64,000 nucleotides of DNA from Heterobilharzia americana (GCA_944470555.2 OX104127.1:51512934-51576933), one strand, 5' to 3'. Positions 13,767 to 24,929 are shown, counted from the first letter of the stretch. The notes: generated by a model not told the origin, from the sequence alone. Numbers and translations: made by a program.

Positions 13767-14384
13767 TTGGAAAGACTCAAGTTAACAGTACCGTCATTAC
13801 ACCGGTCTGTTAAATCGGCTGACCCAACTTTGAAGTGGTCGTCAGATTTGCATATCATGGTAATCCAACGTGTATATATAGGACCGAAGTATGCTTATTC
13901 ACTTGACCTCACTTATTCAAAGTGGTGGACTCATAGTTGTATGTATGGCAATAAGTTCTTGAGTGGAAAGTGCACTCCTCAACTGGATCGTAGTCAGCAT
14001 CCCTCTGTGTGCTGTTCGACTGAATGGATCTTTAAGTGGGATGAATCGTGAACTGACTAGCTGATATCTGTTCGTAATCTCCCCTACGTGCCTACTGACT
14101 GCATTTCGAAAGATGAATTCTATCAAAAGCTGCCCATTTTACTGTATGAAGCGAAACATTCAGACATAGTAAATGGTGGGCGAATTCCATGTCAACGAAC
14201 CGATAACGATGGTTGTCTGTTGGAATTTCGTTCTTACAACCACTTGTTTTTGACTAGCTCCAACTCCAAGTATAAGGAGAGGCAGCTTCACTTGGCATCT
14301 ACTAACATCAGACCAATAGCAACCGCAGATAGATTATGTGGATATAAGCCATCATGGGTAAGGGTTGGTGGAGTACCTGTTTGA
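13767..14384 (+). other. Unassigned open frame interrupted by two stops
   Basis: Two open stretches of 94 and 98 codons (13767-14051 and 14088-14384) lie in the same frame, separated by TGA and TAG within about 40 bp. Neither resembles a family I know. The second ends close to a GT-rich stretch that could be an intron before the putative exon at 14440. This could be exons of an unknown host gene, a pseudogene, or chance. Confidence 0.25.
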
Positions 14385-14501
14385 ACTCTAACCACGCGTT
14401 AGGAGGTGTGTGTGTGTCTATGCAATTTGCTGGTTGCAGGAAACAGGAGGTAGTAAAGCCTTTAGTTGCTCGATTGGAAGATGCGAACACCAAGTACGCA
14501 T

Positions 14502-14515
14502 TTAGGGAGGATAAA
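14502..14515. repeat. Target-site duplication, left copy (TTAGGGAGGATAAA)
   Basis: The 14-mer TTAGGGAGGATAAA occurs here next to the (AAT)n 3' tail of the RTE element and again at 17745-17758, immediately outside the element's 5' end. Exact direct copies on both sides are the footprint of target-primed reverse transcription and fix the element's borders. Confidence 0.9.
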
Positions 14516-17500
14516 TTATTTATTATTATTATTTGTCCCTTGGGTTCCTAGTGGAACATAGGGCTTCAGTAGCACGCCTCCAGTACACTCTGTTCTCTGA
14601 GATCTTTTGAACCTGGTTCCACGACAGCCCACAAGCTCTCATTTCCTCCTCGCACGACCTCCTCCATGTCACCCTCGGACGTCCAACTCGTCACTTCCCA
14701 TGGGGATTCCACTCGACGACCCGGCCTGACGCGTGATGTCCTCCGTCGGCCTTCTCAGTGCATGGCCAATCCATCCCCACTTCTTCCTGCATATTTGTTG
14801 CGTGATAGGTTCTTGGTTGGTTCGTCTCCGACCCAACGTTCCTTGTTGCTTATTCTTTCTGGCCATCTGATCTTCAGTAGCGAGCGTAAGCAGTTGTTGA
14901 TGAATGTCTGTAGTTTATTGGAAATGCCTTTCGTGACGCGCCAAGTCTCTGAACCATACATGAGCACTGACTTGACGTTGGTGTTGAAAATCCGTATCTT
15001 GTTCCGCATGCTGAGTGCAGAAGATCTCCACACTGGTTTCGGGCTAATGAAGGCCTGTCTTGCTTTTCCGATTCTGACTTTGACGTCCTCGTCCGTCCCG
15101 CCTGTAGTTGAAACAGTGCTTCCTAGATAAGTGAAGGAGGTTACTTCCTTCAAGTTTCTCCCGTTGACGGTGATTGGAGTTTGTTGTTGTTGTTGATGGT
15201 GGTGGTGCGGTATCTTCATCACTTTTGTCTTCTCTATATTCACCTGAAGTCCCGTCTTAGCTGCCTCCTCTGTCAACTTGTTAGTTTTCGCCTGCAGATC
15301 TTCAAGTTTATGTGACATTAGGCATAAGTCATCGGCGAAATCCAAGTCTTCTAGGTTCTTTTCCGTCGTCCAGTGTATCCCCCTCTTCTCGCTGCCTACT
15401 GTTTGCTGCATGATCCAGTCCACCACAATAAGGAATATCATGGGGGATAGTAGGCAACCTTGTTTCACTCCTGTCTTCACTTCAAAGGCATCACTGAGCT
15501 TCCCATTGTGGATTACTTGGCATGTGGCATCTTCATATAGTTGTTGAATGAGGCGGATAAAGGTTTGCGGTACTCCGTAGTATTGAAGCAGTTTCCAGAT
15601 TACTTCTCGGTCGACGCTGTCAAAGGCCTTCTCAAAGTCGATGAAGTTGAGGTAGAGAGCTGATTGCCATTCTATGCTCTGTTCTGTGATGATACGAAGC
15701 GTTGCAATTTGGTCTGCACATGATTTGTACTTCCTGAAGCCTGCCTGTTCCGGTCGCAGTTTTGAATCCAGTGCATCTTTAAGCCTCTCTAGGATGATGC
15801 GGCTTAATATTTTACTTGGGGTGGACAGGAGAGTGATTCCGCGCCAGTTCTTGCAAGCACTGAGGTCTCCCTTCTTCGGCAGTTTGACAAGGTAACCCTT
15901 CTTCCAATCGTCAGGTACCTTCTCTTCCTTCCACACTTTCTGCAATAGTGGTGTGAACATGTCCGCTGTTCTGCGTCTGTTCTCAGTGCTTCTGGCGGTA
16001 TCCCATCTGGTCCTGCTGCTTTCCCGCATTTCAGTAGCTTTATGGCGTTCAGGACTTCCATTTTCGTTGGGGGATTAATGTTCACTTGTAGTTCAGCGGC
16101 TGCAGGTGGTATTTCTGGACGAAGTGCAGGTGGTGGTCGATTCAAGAGCTTCTTGAAGTGGTCGGCCCATCGTTTCCTCTGTTTCTCTTCTTTTGTAATT
16201 AAATTTCCTTCTTCATCTTTTATTGGTTTCATCTGTGTTGGTCTCTTCCCTGATAGCAACCTGGTTATTTGATACAATGTCGTCAGGTCTCTCTTACCTG
16301 CAGCCTGTTCTGCTTCACTTGCCAGTGTTTCGTAGAAGTGTCTTTGTCTTTGCGTGCACTCTTCTTCACTTCTTTGTCCAGTGTTTTATACATTGTGCTG
16401 AGTTCCTCTTGTCGTTGAGCATCCTTGCACTGGTTTATCTTCTGCTTCACCATCCTCCTCTCCTCTATCAGCTTCCAGGTATCCGTCGAGATCCATTCCT
16501 TGTCTTCTTTCTTCTTCCTTCCTAATACTGTTGTGCAGGTTTCTTTCCACATAGCTTTCAAAGACTTCCAGTGTTCTTCCACACAGGTTTCTTCAGGGAT
16601 GTTGCTCGATGTCTCCCATTTTGTCTTGATGGCTGCTTTGAAGATCTCCTTTGTAGTTTCATCCTTCAGTTTCCGAGTGTTGTACTTGAATTGAGGTCTA
16701 TCACCAGCTTCCTTGAAGGCTTTTAACTTGATTTCGAAGGTTCCTTGCACTAGATAGTGGTCTGAACCTACATGTGCTCCCCTTCTTGACCTTGTGTCAA
16801 GTAGACTGCGTCTCCATTTTCTTGAGATTGAGATAAAGTCGATTTGATTTTTAGTGTGTCCATCTGGTGAAATCCATGTCGCTTTGTGGATATCTTTGTG
16901 CCTGAACACACTGCCTCCAATCACCAAATCGTTGAATGCACAGAATTCTGCAAACAATTCTCCATTCTCATTCATTTCACCTAGCGCCTCTCGACCCATG
17001 GTTAGTTCTCTTCCCGTGTTGTCCCCTCCCAGTTTGGCATTCATGTCGCCCATTAGAATTTTGATATCGCCAACTGACGTCTTGTCCAGTGTTGATTGAA
17101 GTTGTCTGTAGAAATCCTCCTTTTTTTCTTGCTCTGCATTATTTGTAGGTGCGTTAACATTGTATGATTGTGACCTTTCTTCCTTTTGAGTTGAATCTTG
17201 CTGTCATGATCCTGGAGGAGATTGGTTCCCACTGCATGAGAGCCTTCGATGCTGTTGGGGACATCATGATAGCCACTCCATAACTCAGTGTGCTCGTGGT
17301 TGTCGTCTGGGTGACAATATCGGAGTAGATTATTGATTCTCCAGTTGACAGTTTGGAGAGTCCACTCCCATTCCATCTGCTTTCGCAAATCCCAAGCACT
17401 TCGATGTTATACCTTCTCATCTCCCTTGCAATCTGGGCTGCCTTACTGGGTTCAAACATGGTGTGGACATTCCATGTCCCCACGTTTACTTTCGCTTTCA

Positions 17501-17744
17501 TCGAGAGAAGACACATCGGCCAATTGGCTTCCCGAAGGCTTTCACCAACTGGCATCATTTCGCCTCTCCGATTCCAGCGGGGAATAAGTTTGTTTTCATT
17601 TTTTATATTTTGTTTGTGCTTTGAAGTTTCTTTAGCGGTTAGATTTGTTTTACGGGGTAGGGTTGCTAGCCCTATGCCCAACCTTCCCTCTTTACCCGGG
17701 CTTAGGACCGGCTAGTAACTAGTAAACTAGTTAACCAGGCGAGG
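14516..17744 (-). mobile_element. Full-length RTE-clade (SR2-like) non-LTR retrotransposon
   Basis: A 3.23-kb minus-strand element bounded by 14-bp target-site duplications. Sense order: a short 5' leader (17744-17700, TAACTAGT-type repeats), an endonuclease/reverse-transcriptase frame, a short 3' region and an (AAT)n tail at 14516-14533. The lack of an ORF1, the short 3' UTR and the microsatellite tail fit the RTE clade. It is the best reference for three other RTE-derived pieces in the window (19378-20735, 33319-35521, 47368-49693) and for the derivative at 21375-22205. Frameshifts in the coding region make it non-autonomous now, although the borders are intact. Confidence 0.93.
14755..17681 (-). 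pseudogene. RTE endonuclease/reverse transcriptase polyprotein, frameshifted
   Basis: The endonuclease lies at about 17560-16700, with VGTWNVHTM, ICESRWNG, MGDMNAKLGG and GSDHYLVQG. The reverse transcriptase lies at about 16200-15300, with GKAAGPDGIPPEAL, DDWKKGYLVKLPKKGD, FEKAFDSVD, GVKQGCLLSP and the catalytic LDFADDLCLM near 15345. A C-terminal domain ends near CLRSLLKIRWPERISN (about 14850). The open pieces are 175, 111, 256, 157 and 424 codons in three frames, so at least three to four frameshifts have occurred. One is an apparent extra A just after IIQC near 17155. A His/Gln codon run (HHHHQQQQQ, about 15180-15213) sits between the RT and C-terminal domains. Catalytic residues are otherwise kept. 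Confidence 0.9.
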
Positions 17745-17758
17745 TTAGGGAGGATAAA
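17745..17758. repeat. Target-site duplication, right copy (TTAGGGAGGATAAA)
   Basis: Second exact copy of the 14-mer found at 14502-14515, adjoining the 5' end of the RTE element. Confidence 0.9.
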
Positions 17759-17815
17759 GCACAGAGTTTATTTGAACGTGATAGAGCTCATTCTTCCTCG
17801 TCGTATGTATTGCAA

Positions 17816-19327
17816 GTGAGAAAGTATGAACATACTTCTGTATTGTAAGTCGACTATTTTTTGAGCTGATGATAATATCTGGATATTCCGATCCTTGAGA
17901 GACACTGGTGTTTGAATCTACATTATTCAATGCTAAATTCGAATGTCCCATCTGGTAAGGCACAGCTGTGTTGGTGACGAGAGTGATCATTCCAGTTTAT
18001 GAGAAAGAAGAGGTGTTTTTGTGGCAACCTCAGGGACATAAGTTTTTTCATCTTGTACAAGATACTTAGTGACACGATGTTTAGCGCGGGCTCGAGAGAA
18101 CCAAAGTGACTTCAGATTTGGTCGAGGGTGCATCAGTTCGATCTTTACCTTTTAACGAACTATGAAACATGCTTATTAGCTGCAAACACTTGCTATATTG
18201 CTTGATTTTAAAGTGGCATTCGTTTCCGTCGACCTAGAGATGTAACAATTCCTGACTGTAAAAGCAGTACAGTCAAGTCATTATGCTAGCCAAGGGTGTC
18301 CACTCGAATTCCTGTGTCTGTATATTAGCTTGTGGATAGTTGTCTGAAGAAGCGACAACCACTGCTGTTCACTAAAGTTATTCGCCGTCACCATTCTTGT
18401 TTAACCTTGTCATGGACGTTGTTTTATGTGTAACTCTAGCTACCTCCGGGTTTTTGTGAATTGACTTTTTCGTGGGATGGTGTCTGGTTGACTTCGAGTA
18501 CACAGACTAGAAGGGCGTCGCTTCGGTTGTGGATTGTTGAAGTCGATAATATACAAAAGGTTGCATAAGGAATTCGCTGCTTAAATAGGATGTGATGTTG
18601 ATAGAGATTTACCAACCACTGGATCACTTTAAAAGGGTTGTTTGTCTTCCACTCATTCCCACTGTGCTCACTATGAATGATTGGAGATCTTACAAAAATT
18701 GGCGGTGAAATTTTTAACGGTGATTTGTTGTCTTATGCCATTGTCGTCTTTGGACAGTTTTCAGTTTATTGCTAGTCCATATGTTAAAATAGCTGTATAT
18801 TTATCAAGTTTGTCTAGTCAAGTTTTGCTTGAGGGGATGAGCCTGATTTCTAAAGTCAACAAATAATATACAAGCAAACAGTTTCCTCAGCCTATGCAAG
18901 GAAAATACAAACTGCCAATGAAAATGAAACTCACCTAGCGTCAGTGAACGTCAAAGGTTTTCCGCACCCGATGCTTTTCTCCAGGTCTGTGCATATAATG
19001 CATACCAAATGTGATTAGATGGTGGAGAATTTGTGATTCAAGAGTGTCAAAATTCACGTCTTGGACTAGCCGAAAAATAGCAGGACGAAAACTAGAGAGC
19101 TTGACTTGTCTGTGAAGACAACCTGTGTCACTGAAAACACTTGTGATGAGCTGTTCAGTTCTACTGCTAGTTGTGGTGACTTACACCGATGCACTTCTGT
19201 CCCAGGTTGCATGTTGCTTTCTTCGTCTATTTATCGCCATCACGAGCACTTACTTTATACACAGAACATTCTAGTTGCTGAATTCCAACGTACGGATGTC
19301 CCAAAACGGTCTTCTCAGTGTATGCCC
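17816..19327. other. No gene recognised
   Basis: AT-rich sequence with short open frames (for example 18681-18866, hydrophobic, 61 codons; and 19106-19325, Cys-rich at first) that match no family I know. The phrase 'accaaccactggatcac' at about 18610 also occurs in the tRNA-derived SINE at 55050, so a decayed SINE piece may lie at 18440-18640. Confidence 0.4.
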
Positions 19328-20032
19328 TTCAAATCAAAACGGCATTTAGTATTAATAAAGGGTACTATTCAGGACACATTTTATTATAATTTGTCACTTG
19401 GGTTCCCAGCACATCGCCATTTCACCCTGTTTTCTCCAGTCTTTTTAATCTCGCCACACGACTGCCCAAAAGATTTCATTTCTTTCTCAAACGATCTCCT
19501 CCATGACACACTCGGAGGCCCAACTCGCCGTTTCCCCTTTAAATAAAACTTGAGGGAATGGCCTTCCGCGCGATGTTCCCAAACGGTCTTCTCAGTGTAT
19601 GTCCATCCAGTCTATCTCCACATTCTTCTGCATATTTGTTGGGCGATAGGTTCTTGAGACAGTTAATCCCTTTTATGAATTTCGATAGCGTAATTAGAAG
19701 ACGAAGTTTATCTGAGCAATGTGATGTATTTGCGTAATACATTTCGAACAATCTGATCACACATTTACTTGTAAAGTCAATATACATTAAACCGAGGACT
19801 GGGAGGGGTGGGGGGGGGACAAATACAACAATTAACACAATAGGGGATTACAATTAAGAAAGATGAAAACAAACAGGAAGTGACATAGTTGATCCTGATC
19901 TTGGTAAGAAAACAAAGTTTACCAAGGTACATGTAGGTTAGTTCGTTGCCAGCCAGCCAGAGTTCCTTGTTGCTTATTCTTTCTGGCCATCCATCTGATC
20001 TTCAGTACCGAGTGAGCATGGGCGGCAGCTGT
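19328..20032 (+). repeat. Inverted repeat 3, left arm (705 bp)
   Basis: Reverse complement of 21552-22256. Paired coordinates add to 41584 throughout, so there is no net insertion or deletion. The arm covers the 3' part of an RTE element, a ~290-bp foreign insert with a G-run (19660-19945), and about 50 bp beyond the element's 3' end. The shared flank shows that the pair arose by inverted duplication rather than by two insertions. Confidence 0.9.
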
Positions 20033-20735
20033 TGATGTATGTCTGTAGTCTGTTGGAAATGCTTTTCGTAAGGCGCCAAGTCTCTGAACCATCGCATAGA
20101 AGCACTGACAGTGTTGAAAATCCTAATATTGTTCACGCTTTATGCTGAGTTGAGTGCAGTAGATCTCCATACTGATTTCAGATTAATGGAGAAAAGGCTG
20201 TCTTGATGTCTTACCAATCCTCGGTTTGACGTCCTCATCTGTGCAGCCGCCTGTACTTGAAACGATGCTGCCTAGGTAGGTGTAGGTGAAAGAGACAACT
20301 TGCGTTATATTTCTCCCTTTGATGTTGGTTGGTGTTTGTTGTTGTTGGTTGGGTATCTTCATCACCTACGTCTCATCTACATCCACCTGAAGGAAGTCCC
20401 GTCTTCGCTACCTCTCCTGTCAACTTACTACTTTTCACCTGTAGATCTTTGAGTTTGTATGACATTGGACATAAATCATCATCGTTGGGTAAATCCAAAT
20501 CCTCTAGGGCATTTTGATCGGTCCAGCCAGCGTATGCCCATCTTCTCGCTCCTCACAGTTTGTTACATGATCCAGTCGACCACAATGAGGAAGATGATTG
20601 TTGATAGTAGGCGGCAACCTTGTCTTACTCCTGTCTTCACTTCAAAGGCATCACTGAGCTTTCCATGGTGAGTCACTTGGCATGTAACATCATGTAAATA
20701 GCACACAGCTGTTGGATGAAGTTGATAAAGACTGA
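19378..20735 (-). mobile_element. Truncated RTE-like element, minus strand
   Basis: Minus-strand remnants aligned to the full RTE element at 14516-17744: 3' end at about 19378-19640, C-terminal region at 19950-20365 ([22 protein letters not shown]) and part of the reverse transcriptase at 20470-20735 (DAFEVKTGVRQGC, FLIVVDWIM). The 5' half is missing. The catalytic box is altered to LPNDDD-type sequence at 20470-20500, the same lesion as in the copies at 34141 and 49471. A ~290-bp insert at 19660-19945 interrupts it. Confidence 0.8.
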
Positions 20736-21374
20736 TCCGGTAGCTGAAGAGTAACGTGTTCACATCAAGGCCAGACAGTTGCAGATTCTATCCCTTATGC
20801 GGTTGTGGGTGAGCATTGTCAAGGAGCCTCATAACAGGACGAAACAGCTGTCCAGTGCTCCCACATAATCAGTGGTTCTCCAACTGATTTCAGTTCATAA
20901 GGAATGCTACTGTGGAAATATTGTTGACAAACATAACAAACAAGTTATTACCTCACATAAAAAAGGGAAATCATAAGTGCAGCACACCTAGAGGAACTTC
21001 AAAACTATTAGCAACAGCCCATTTTAAACCAGAGTCTGTTGGAAACGAACCAGCTCATCTACTATGATTGAATGCTTTGGATAGATGTGATAAAAGGAGT
21101 GATGAATTTTTACGCATCGTCTTCGGAAAATTATTTTGTTCTTTCTTTGCTTCAAGGAATGATCACCCGAAACTGAAAGGCATACATAACGAAACGAGAT
21201 AGGCCATCTCCGCAAACTAGAAGACAAAACCCAATTTCTGAAGTTACAAGACCAAAGCGTTCTATTGCTCATCATAAACTGAAATTTCAAAACGACTACA
21301 CAGAATTCATATCAATAGGCTGACGAATACCATACACTTTCGGCACAAAAAAGTATAAACTTCATTCAGTAAAC
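20736..21374. other. Loop of inverted repeat 3, no gene recognised
   Basis: The sequence between the truncated minus-strand RTE copy and the plus-strand derivative. The phrase 'ctgtccagtgctcc' at about 20850 also occurs in the arms of the large inverted repeat, suggesting another dispersed repeat. No coding motif was seen. Confidence 0.4.
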
Positions 21375-22205
21375 AACCTCGCTTAGTTTACCAGCCGGTC
21401 CTAAGCTTGGCAAGAAACGGAAGGTTGGGCGCGGAGCTAGCGAGACTTCCCCGAAAAACCAATCCAACCACCAAATAAACTTCAAAGCATAAAAAATATA
21501 CAAAATAAAAATAAACCTATTCTTCGTTGGAATCGGGGAGACACAATGACAACAGCTGCCGCCCATGCTCACTCGGTACTGAAGATCAGATGGATGGCCA
21601 GAAAGAATAAGCAACAAGGAACTCTGGCTGGCTGGCAACGAACTAACCTACATGTACCTTGGTAAACTTTGTTTTCTTACCAAGATCAGGATCAACTATG
21701 TCACTTCCTGTTTGTTTTCATCTTTCTTAATTGTAATCCCCTATTGTGTTAATTGTTGTATTTGTCCCCCCCCCACCCCTCCCAGTCCTCGGTTTAATGT
21801 ATATTGACTTTACAAGTAAATGTGTGATCAGATTGTTCGAAATGTATTACGCAAATACATCACATTGCTCAGATAAACTTCGTCTTCTAATTACGCTATC
21901 GAAATTCATAAAAGGGATTAACTGTCTCAAGAACCTATCGCCCAACAAATATGCAGAAGAATGTGGAGATAGACTGGATGGACATACACTGAGAAGACCG
22001 TTTGGGAACATCGCGCGGAAGGCCATTCCCTCAAGTTTTATTTAAAGGGGAAACGGCGAGTTGGGCCTCCGAGTGTGTCATGGAGGAGATCGTTTGAGAA
22101 AGAAATGAAATCTTTTGGGCAGTCGTGTGGCGAGATTAAAAAGACTGGAGAAAACAGGGTGAAATGGCGATGTGCTGGGAACCCAAGTGACAAATTATAA
22201 TAAAA
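21375..22205 (+). mobile_element. Internally deleted RTE derivative (5' leader joined to 3' end)
   Basis: On the plus strand this starts with an RTE 5' leader (21375-21550: 'cctcgcttagtttaccagcc', then the region around the first codons, matching 17744-17570 reversed). At about 21552 it jumps directly to the C-terminal/3' region seen at 20032-19378 reversed. Nearly all of the endonuclease and reverse transcriptase is missing, leaving about 830 bp including a ~290-bp insert. It could only have moved with proteins supplied by an intact RTE, if it moved at all. Confidence 0.7.
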
Positions 22206-22256
22206 TGTGTCCTGAATAGTACCCTTTATTAATACTAAATGCCGTTTTGATTTGAA
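21552..22256 (-). repeat. Inverted repeat 3, right arm (705 bp)
   Basis: Mirror of 19328-20032. The open frame at 21746-22045 is letter-for-letter the same as that at 19539-19838 on the other strand. Confidence 0.9.
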
Positions 22257-22382
22257 GGACATCTCGATATGTCTGAATAATTGTGAATAAATAAAACGCA
22301 AGTTACCATGCGTTGTGATTGCGACAGATTCACATTCTAAGTTGTTATGGACCAACCTATTTAATGGCAGGAACGCTGGGGT

Positions 22383-22676
22383 GTGGAAATCGATTTCCAC
22401 AAAATAACATTATTATTCATCATAAATGACTTTCGTGGTGGCTACTCAATTAAAGGTCAACTAATACCTAGGTTTTACAGACAAAAACATATAGAGGTTG
22501 TGGCAAAATATGACTTATCTCCATCTGTTAGTTGTACGGCTGTCGCAGATAAGGTTTTGGCTTACTTTGATCGCATCGTAAAGCATTTAACCGCTCTAAT
22601 GGGGAAACTTTCTGGATTCTGTGCCTCATATAAACCACAAATTAGAGCGGGATTGTTTGCTGTAGCAAACAAGTGA
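22383..22676 (+). CDS. Unassigned 97-codon open frame
   Basis: An open frame in otherwise stop-rich DNA between inverted repeat 3 and the large inverted repeat. It reads as a plausible soluble protein piece (GGYSIKGQLIPRFYRQK near the start, then an alternating helix-like stretch around KVLAYFDRIVKHLTALMGKL), but I recognise no domain. It could be a single exon, a remnant of an unknown element, or chance. Confidence 0.2.
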   Translation: MEIDFHKITLLFIINDFRGGYSIKGQLIPRFYRQKHIEVVAKYDLSPSVSCTAVADKVLAYFDRIVKHLTALMGKLSGFCASYKPQIRAGLFAVANK

Positions 22677-24109
22677 CGAAACTGAGTGCATCAATTTAAT
22701 TGGAGAAGAAAAACAATAAATTTTGAGGGGGTTGTGGAGATTTGGAAATATGTCAAGTTGTTATTCATCGATGTCAGTCTTCGATGAATAACAACAAGAA
22801 AAACATTATTGAAATCAGGTCACCTGTTCTTTGTCTAAGAACATGGAATGTGTATTTGTCTGGCTGCTCATAGATACGCGTGATAAAATAACGAGCAAAC
22901 TTGTTTCTACCTAGTTTGTACATGCATGAAAATAATCGCACACAATGATCTATCACCATGGCATATATGTGCGTCGATATGCACATGCATACATGTGCAG
23001 ACTAACGCATTTATGCACCTTTTATGAAAACATCTATCCAGCTCAACTGTAGTTAAATGAATTCAGTTATATTTGTAGCTACAATTCAACAAGAGAGGAT
23101 ACTGCTGATTTGTATGATCTTGAATGAAACGAACGATCAGCATGTGGGCTAGCATCCCGACACGTGAACAACTCTCAGATAATAGGTAGTCTAACTGCTA
23201 ACTACATCTTCACTTCAAGTCACGATTATAATGAACAATCATCACTCTTGGTTACCACTGCGATATGTTAGAGCGACACATGTAAAAGACAAAGCCATAC
23301 TGATTGTAACCAAACAGAGCATGAGCCTACTTCTCAGATTATACCGAAGTGACTTTCTTATGAATGTATTGGTATTGTAGGTGTAGTTAATTTGTTTTCG
23401 GGAATGGCGTTTCAGTCGAGTTTACTTTAGTTGAAGTGTATTGTGAAGTGTCAACCATCAAGGTGGTTGTTTAAAGAAGACCGACTAAGTAGCATACACA
23501 TGGACTGTAAGAGATTGTTTGTTTATGATGTTTTTAATTTGGAGGTTTGGGTGGATTGGTTGCGTTCGATAAGGTGTTCCTCACGGACTAAGATCAGTTG
23601 ACGAACCATCAAATGAATACTAGTGAACACTGAAATTTCGATTTATCCCAGTACGACATTGGATGATAAACATATCGCGTCACAAATTGACGGAGATAAG
23701 GAGATGTGAACCGTTCGATTCCGACCCACCGACTGAATGGTTAACGTGGTCACAGCGGAACACGATAATCCTGCTTTCCGTCGTTGACGAAGTCGTGCGT
23801 ACACACTACTGACGAGTCCCATACTGCGACTATACATCTGTCCAGTGCTCCAAGGTATCCCATGTTCAATAGGATGGAATTATTCCACCTGTTTATGACT
23901 TAGATTATCTTTATAACATTATCCAGGCTGAACAAATATGTCGACCACGTGGGTGGATACGCTTTGGTGTTGCCACACGCAATCCGAAAAAATATAGAAG
24001 CCAACCACTATTATTTTTACTTAGTGTATGGCTTTAAATGCAAGATCAAGAAATTACACAATAGCCTGACTAGTTGCGAATCGTATATAAACAGTCGAAT
24101 CATTCGAGT

Positions 24110-24320
24110 CTATTGAGATTTGTGAGGTAGCCATCTAGGGGGATTGTGAACAAGTAATGCAATAGAACACGACAACGTGCTGAATGGTGTAGATGCTTGA
24201 TTGTCTACGTCCAGCTTGGCAAGCCCGTTGAAACTATGAAGATCAGCACGAATGCTGAATATCGACGAAGCTCAAGCTGCTGATTTCGAGAAATATCCTA
24301 CCGTTACATATCAAGGAAGA
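24110..24320 (-). repeat. Diverged copy of the ~350-bp dispersed repeat (left arm)
   Basis: Reversed, this reads like the repeat at 45150-45510: order 'ttcgtcgatattcagca', 'gctgatcttcatagttt', 'gggcttgccaagct', 'caatcaagcatctacaccattcagcacgttgtcgtg', corresponding to the same blocks there but with many substitutions. It is therefore an older copy than the three close ones. Confidence 0.55.
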
Positions 24321-24929
24321 AGGTTGATTATTTCCATAGGAGTATTTTTGTTGTTATCAGGAAGCGGATAGAATCAGTGAGCTGACTCTAGAAAACAACA
24401 TAGATTGAGAGTGCTCTCTCCTCGCTCATCTTATGGGTGTATGTTAATTTGAGAAAATGCAAAATTCTGAGTCACTGGTGCATTCCACATACTGTATTTC
24501 AATCTCCCGGTAGTCTCATAACAAGGACTCTGCGTCGTATAGCTTCATTGCTTTCCGAATTCCTTCCTGAACCTTGATTACTCAGAAACACACCACACAC
24601 AGTAATGTGAAGATATATTGAGGAGAGCTATACTGTCGAGCGTTTCTAATAGTGTAGATCCAGACAAGTTTCTGCTTCACTTTCATCACGTCCAGAATAT
24701 GATAATCGCTGTTTGGAATTTCTTAGGTAATTTCGACCCTGTTACCTCAGTTACAGTTGAGATTTCAAAGTATTTTTCGTAACGATGATCTGATTAATAA
24801 CTATCTGCCACTACTTCTTAATGCAATGGAAGATCTATGGTAGATATCACTTACAACTGCAGCTTGTGACTTTGAATAGAATGATCAGTGTGCCAATGAC
24901 CTACAAATTATACAGTTCTCCTTGACATT

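Larger units (their letters stand above)
14440..17815 (+). other. Possible host exon split by the RTE insertion
   Basis: The left flank of the RTE element (14440-14515) follows a good acceptor-like 'tggttgcag', and the right flank (17759-17815) ends at a donor-like 'caa|gtgag'. If the element and one copy of its target duplication are ignored, one frame stays open across the join: KQEVVKPLVARLEDANTKYA on the left and AQSLFERDRAHSSSSYVLQ on the right. Its charged, helix-like composition resembles coding sequence. No family was recognised, and 44 open codons can occur by chance, so this is an inference. Confidence 0.3.

Noticed and set aside
14666..15130. 154-codon plus-strand open frame
   Set aside because: Shadow of the RTE C-terminal domain on the opposite strand.
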